Shown here: positions 62,486 through 64,000 of the stretch, piece after piece
Numbering within the stretch: the first letter of the stretch is position 1
Layout: every line of letters starts with the position of its first letter
Assembly (NCBI RefSeq): GCF_001277255.1
Contig: NZ_CP012264.1
Location: forward strand, 2,046,001 to 2,110,000
From: Cronobacter condimenti 1330
Lineage (GTDB): Bacteria > Pseudomonadota > Gammaproteobacteria > Enterobacterales > Enterobacteriaceae
Reading direction: 5' to 3'
DNA length: 64,000 nt
The notes under the pieces: model-generated
What the model was told of the DNA's origin: nothing
What the model saw: the letters and a program-made list of their open reading frames with translations, nothing else
Databases searched by the model: none
Position numbers and translations under genes: made by a program

Positions 62486-63400
62486 TCAGAATGGCAAATA
62501 CCAGATAAGGCTGACGGTGCCCTCGCGAAACTTACCGTTACCGCTCTTATGGCCCGGGTAGCGCGTGCCGCTGTAGTTGGCATATTGCAAAGAGAACGTG
62601 CCCGGCTTATAGCCTGCATAACCAAAACTGTAACTGTAGTCGCCGTTCCACGGCTGCTGCTGGCTACTGTCGGGGTACCAGAATGCGGTCGCACGTACAA
62701 AGTAATGCTGTTTATACGTATAGCCACAGCCGCCCAGTACAACATTTTTATTGCTTCGGATGGCGTTACTGTCCAGATCGTAATAGCGCGGCACCCAGGT
62801 ATAGCCTGCCTGACAAATAATGGAATCCCCTTTGTTAATTAGCAGATGGCGCTCCAGCGGTTTGGGCAGAGAAAACTTATACGCCGCCGTAATGCCGCCT
62901 TGCTCAAAATAGGTGTGCCGCTTGTTGCCCGACGGCCAGATGTGGTTATCGCCGTAGTTGCTGTAGACCAGACTGAACGTGTTAGCGTGCCAGTCGTCAT
63001 AGCCGAAGCTGTAGCGAAAATCGCTGGTATAGCGGCTTAAATCGCGCACCGGCGCGCGCATCGTGATGTTGGCAAAGAGGAAACTCCACGGCGAATATTG
63101 CAGGCTCAGATTGACGGTCTGGTTAATTTTATTGGTCTGCGATGCGGTATCGCCGCTGTTAGGGATCGTCACATACTGCTCTTTCAGCCCGCTGTTGAAA
63201 CTCAGCGCGCCGGAGAAGGTGTTGTCATTGCCGGAGAACAGCCGTCCCCAGCGGCTGGTGAATACACCCGCCTGGATAGGCTCTGCCTCGGTATCTGCGC
63301 TGGCAGCCGCCTGCGCGCTGGCTTGGGTCTGTGCGGCAAAGCCCGACGGTGTCGCCAGTGCGAGTGTTGCAAGGCCGAAGTAGTGATAAACCCTCGTCAT
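62486..63400 (-). CDS. Outer-membrane beta-barrel protein of unknown function
   Basis: 304 residues. Signal peptide ending GFAA, then alternating hydrophobic strands and a C-terminal LIWYLPF typical of outer-membrane barrels. Two related blocks occur (YSFGYDDWHANTFSLVYSNYG and YSFGYAGYKPGTFSLQYANYSG), suggesting internal duplication. No family name given. It lies between the OpgC-like gene (14 bases) and the phosphatase gene (9 bases), so it belongs to the same operon and may export or bind a glycan. Confidence 0.82.
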   Translation of the reverse strand: MTRVYHYFGLATLALATPSGFAAQTQASAQAAASADTEAEPIQAGVFTSRWGRLFSGNDNTFSGALSFNSGLKEQYVTIPNSGDTASQTNKINQTVNLSLQYSPWSFLFANITMRAPVRDLSRYTSDFRYSFGYDDWHANTFSLVYSNYGDNHIWPSGNKRHTYFEQGGITAAYKFSLPKPLERHLLINKGDSIICQAGYTWVPRYYDLDSNAIRSNKNVVLGGCGYTYKQHYFVRATAFWYPDSSQQQPWNGDYSYSFGYAGYKPGTFSLQYANYSGTRYPGHKSGNGKFREGTVSLIWYLPF

Positions 63401-63414
63401 ACCCGTGTCGTTCC

Positions 63415-64000
63415 TTAATTAGGGATCCAGCGTCCGGCGACGTCATACTTCGCCATCAGCCAGAGAATGCCCAGCGCCACGCTGTGGACCAGCGTATTGA
63501 GAAGCCAGGCCTGATGCCACAAATCGAAATGCACCACCTGGCTTACCAGCAACACCACATACACATGCAAGATAAAGGTGTAGAGCGAATGCTGGCCGAG
63601 CGGGATCAGAAACCACCCTGCCAGGCGGTAAATGGGCGTCCAGCACCAGGTCAGCAGCAGATAGACCGTTACCATCAGGCTAAAGTCGTTCAATACGCGC
63701 AGTGGTCCCAGGCCATTTTTGGCAGCCCAGGTGTGGTAGAGCGCGTTAAAATCGGCAGGCGGAATCGCATGCATCAACAAGCCTGGCGGCATAAACGGGT
63801 TGGTATGATTCTGGGCGATAAACATCATGACCAGCGCACAGATGACCATCGCCGTCACGGTCACTTTTCCGGGTCCCGTTCGGGCAAGCGACAGCAATTC
63901 CTCTTTATGCCAGCCGCAGCACATGCCGAGCACATAAATAAACTGCCAGGCCATGAGCGGGAAGGCGAATTCAAATTCGCTGGCGGTCAGTCGGTACGGC
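63415..64000 (-). CDS. OpgC-family membrane acyltransferase-like protein, partial
   Basis: The open frame runs to the right edge, so the 5' part is missing; the visible ~194 residues hold 5-6 membrane spans (FAFPLMAWQFIYVLGMCCGW; VTVTAMVICALVMMFIAQN; FSLMVTVYLLLTWCWTPIYRLAGWFLIPLGQHSLYTFILHVYVVLLV). This is the C-terminal region of the OpgC/acyltransferase-3-like group, whose founder adds succinyl groups to periplasmic glucans. First visible gene of the five-gene minus-strand operon. The acceptor and acyl donor are unknown. Confidence 0.82.
   Translation of the reverse strand, partial: PYRLTASEFEFAFPLMAWQFIYVLGMCCGWHKEELLSLARTGPGKVTVTAMVICALVMMFIAQNHTNPFMPPGLLMHAIPPADFNALYHTWAAKNGLGPLRVLNDFSLMVTVYLLLTWCWTPIYRLAGWFLIPLGQHSLYTFILHVYVVLLVSQVVHFDLWHQAWLLNTLVHSVALGILWLMAKYDVAGRWIPN

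Overview
The window is chromosomal DNA of a GC-rich member of the Enterobacteriaceae. The backbone order ydcY, ydcZ, mnaT, curA, mcbR-like, yncD, yncE, ansP, pptA, nhoA and yddH-like follows the E. coli ydcY to nhoA neighbourhood, and the proteins are close to their E. coli counterparts. A class C beta-lactamase without a linked ampR sits between ansP and a nitroreductase gene. Together with the GC level this suggests Cronobacter or a near relative; the genus is an inference from memory of such enzymes, not a computed assignment.

Layout. 1-4.5 kb: the tail of a DppA-like binding protein, then ydcY, a hydroxyacid dehydrogenase, ydcZ/mnaT, an XRE-cupin regulator and curA. 4.6-12.6 kb: an inserted peptide-type ABC transport unit with binding protein, two permeases, an M20 hydrolase and an ornithine-cyclodeaminase-like enzyme on the minus strand. 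Its double ATPase is convergent on the plus strand and a GntR regulator is divergent. 12.7-17.8 kb: an unrecognised 59-residue ORF, a chemoreceptor with a near-perfect sigma28 promoter, an SDR and a trehalose-synthase-like GH13 enzyme. 17.9-26.7 kb: yncD/yncE with a Fur-box-like site, a DUF1176 protein, ansP, the beta-lactamase, a nitroreductase and pptA. 26.8-39 kb: Mn-catalase with yciE, nhoA, two AraC regulators, several oxidoreductases, a TfoX-domain protein, a flavin reductase and an unknown membrane-protein pair.

39.4-50.4 kb is a type VI secretion effector locus: vgrG, a TPR protein, a 49-residue membrane protein, a PAAR-Rhs protein with a nuclease-like tip, and its probable immunity gene. 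An AT-rich array of orphan genes follows, separated by copies of a short GTAGGGTGGGTAAGC-type repeat. One orphan, a pentapeptide-like gene, is broken exactly at a run of eight T. 50.4-57.6 kb: uvsE, an MFS transporter, a degenerate EAL-HDOD protein behind a sigma28-like promoter, a sorbosone-dehydrogenase-like lipoprotein and an NlpC-like lipoprotein. 57.6-58.9 kb is largely decayed DNA.

The right end (60.5-64 kb) is a compact minus-strand operon: an OpgC-type membrane acyltransferase (cut by the window edge), an outer-membrane barrel protein, a response regulator with a PP2C phosphatase, a STAS antagonist and an RsbW-like kinase. This looks like a partner-switching switch joined to an envelope or polysaccharide function and is, with the Rhs orphan array, the most promising candidate for an undescribed system. 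No rRNA, tRNA, CRISPR array, intact insertion sequence or prophage was seen. All calls come from reading the sequence and family knowledge; no search was run.
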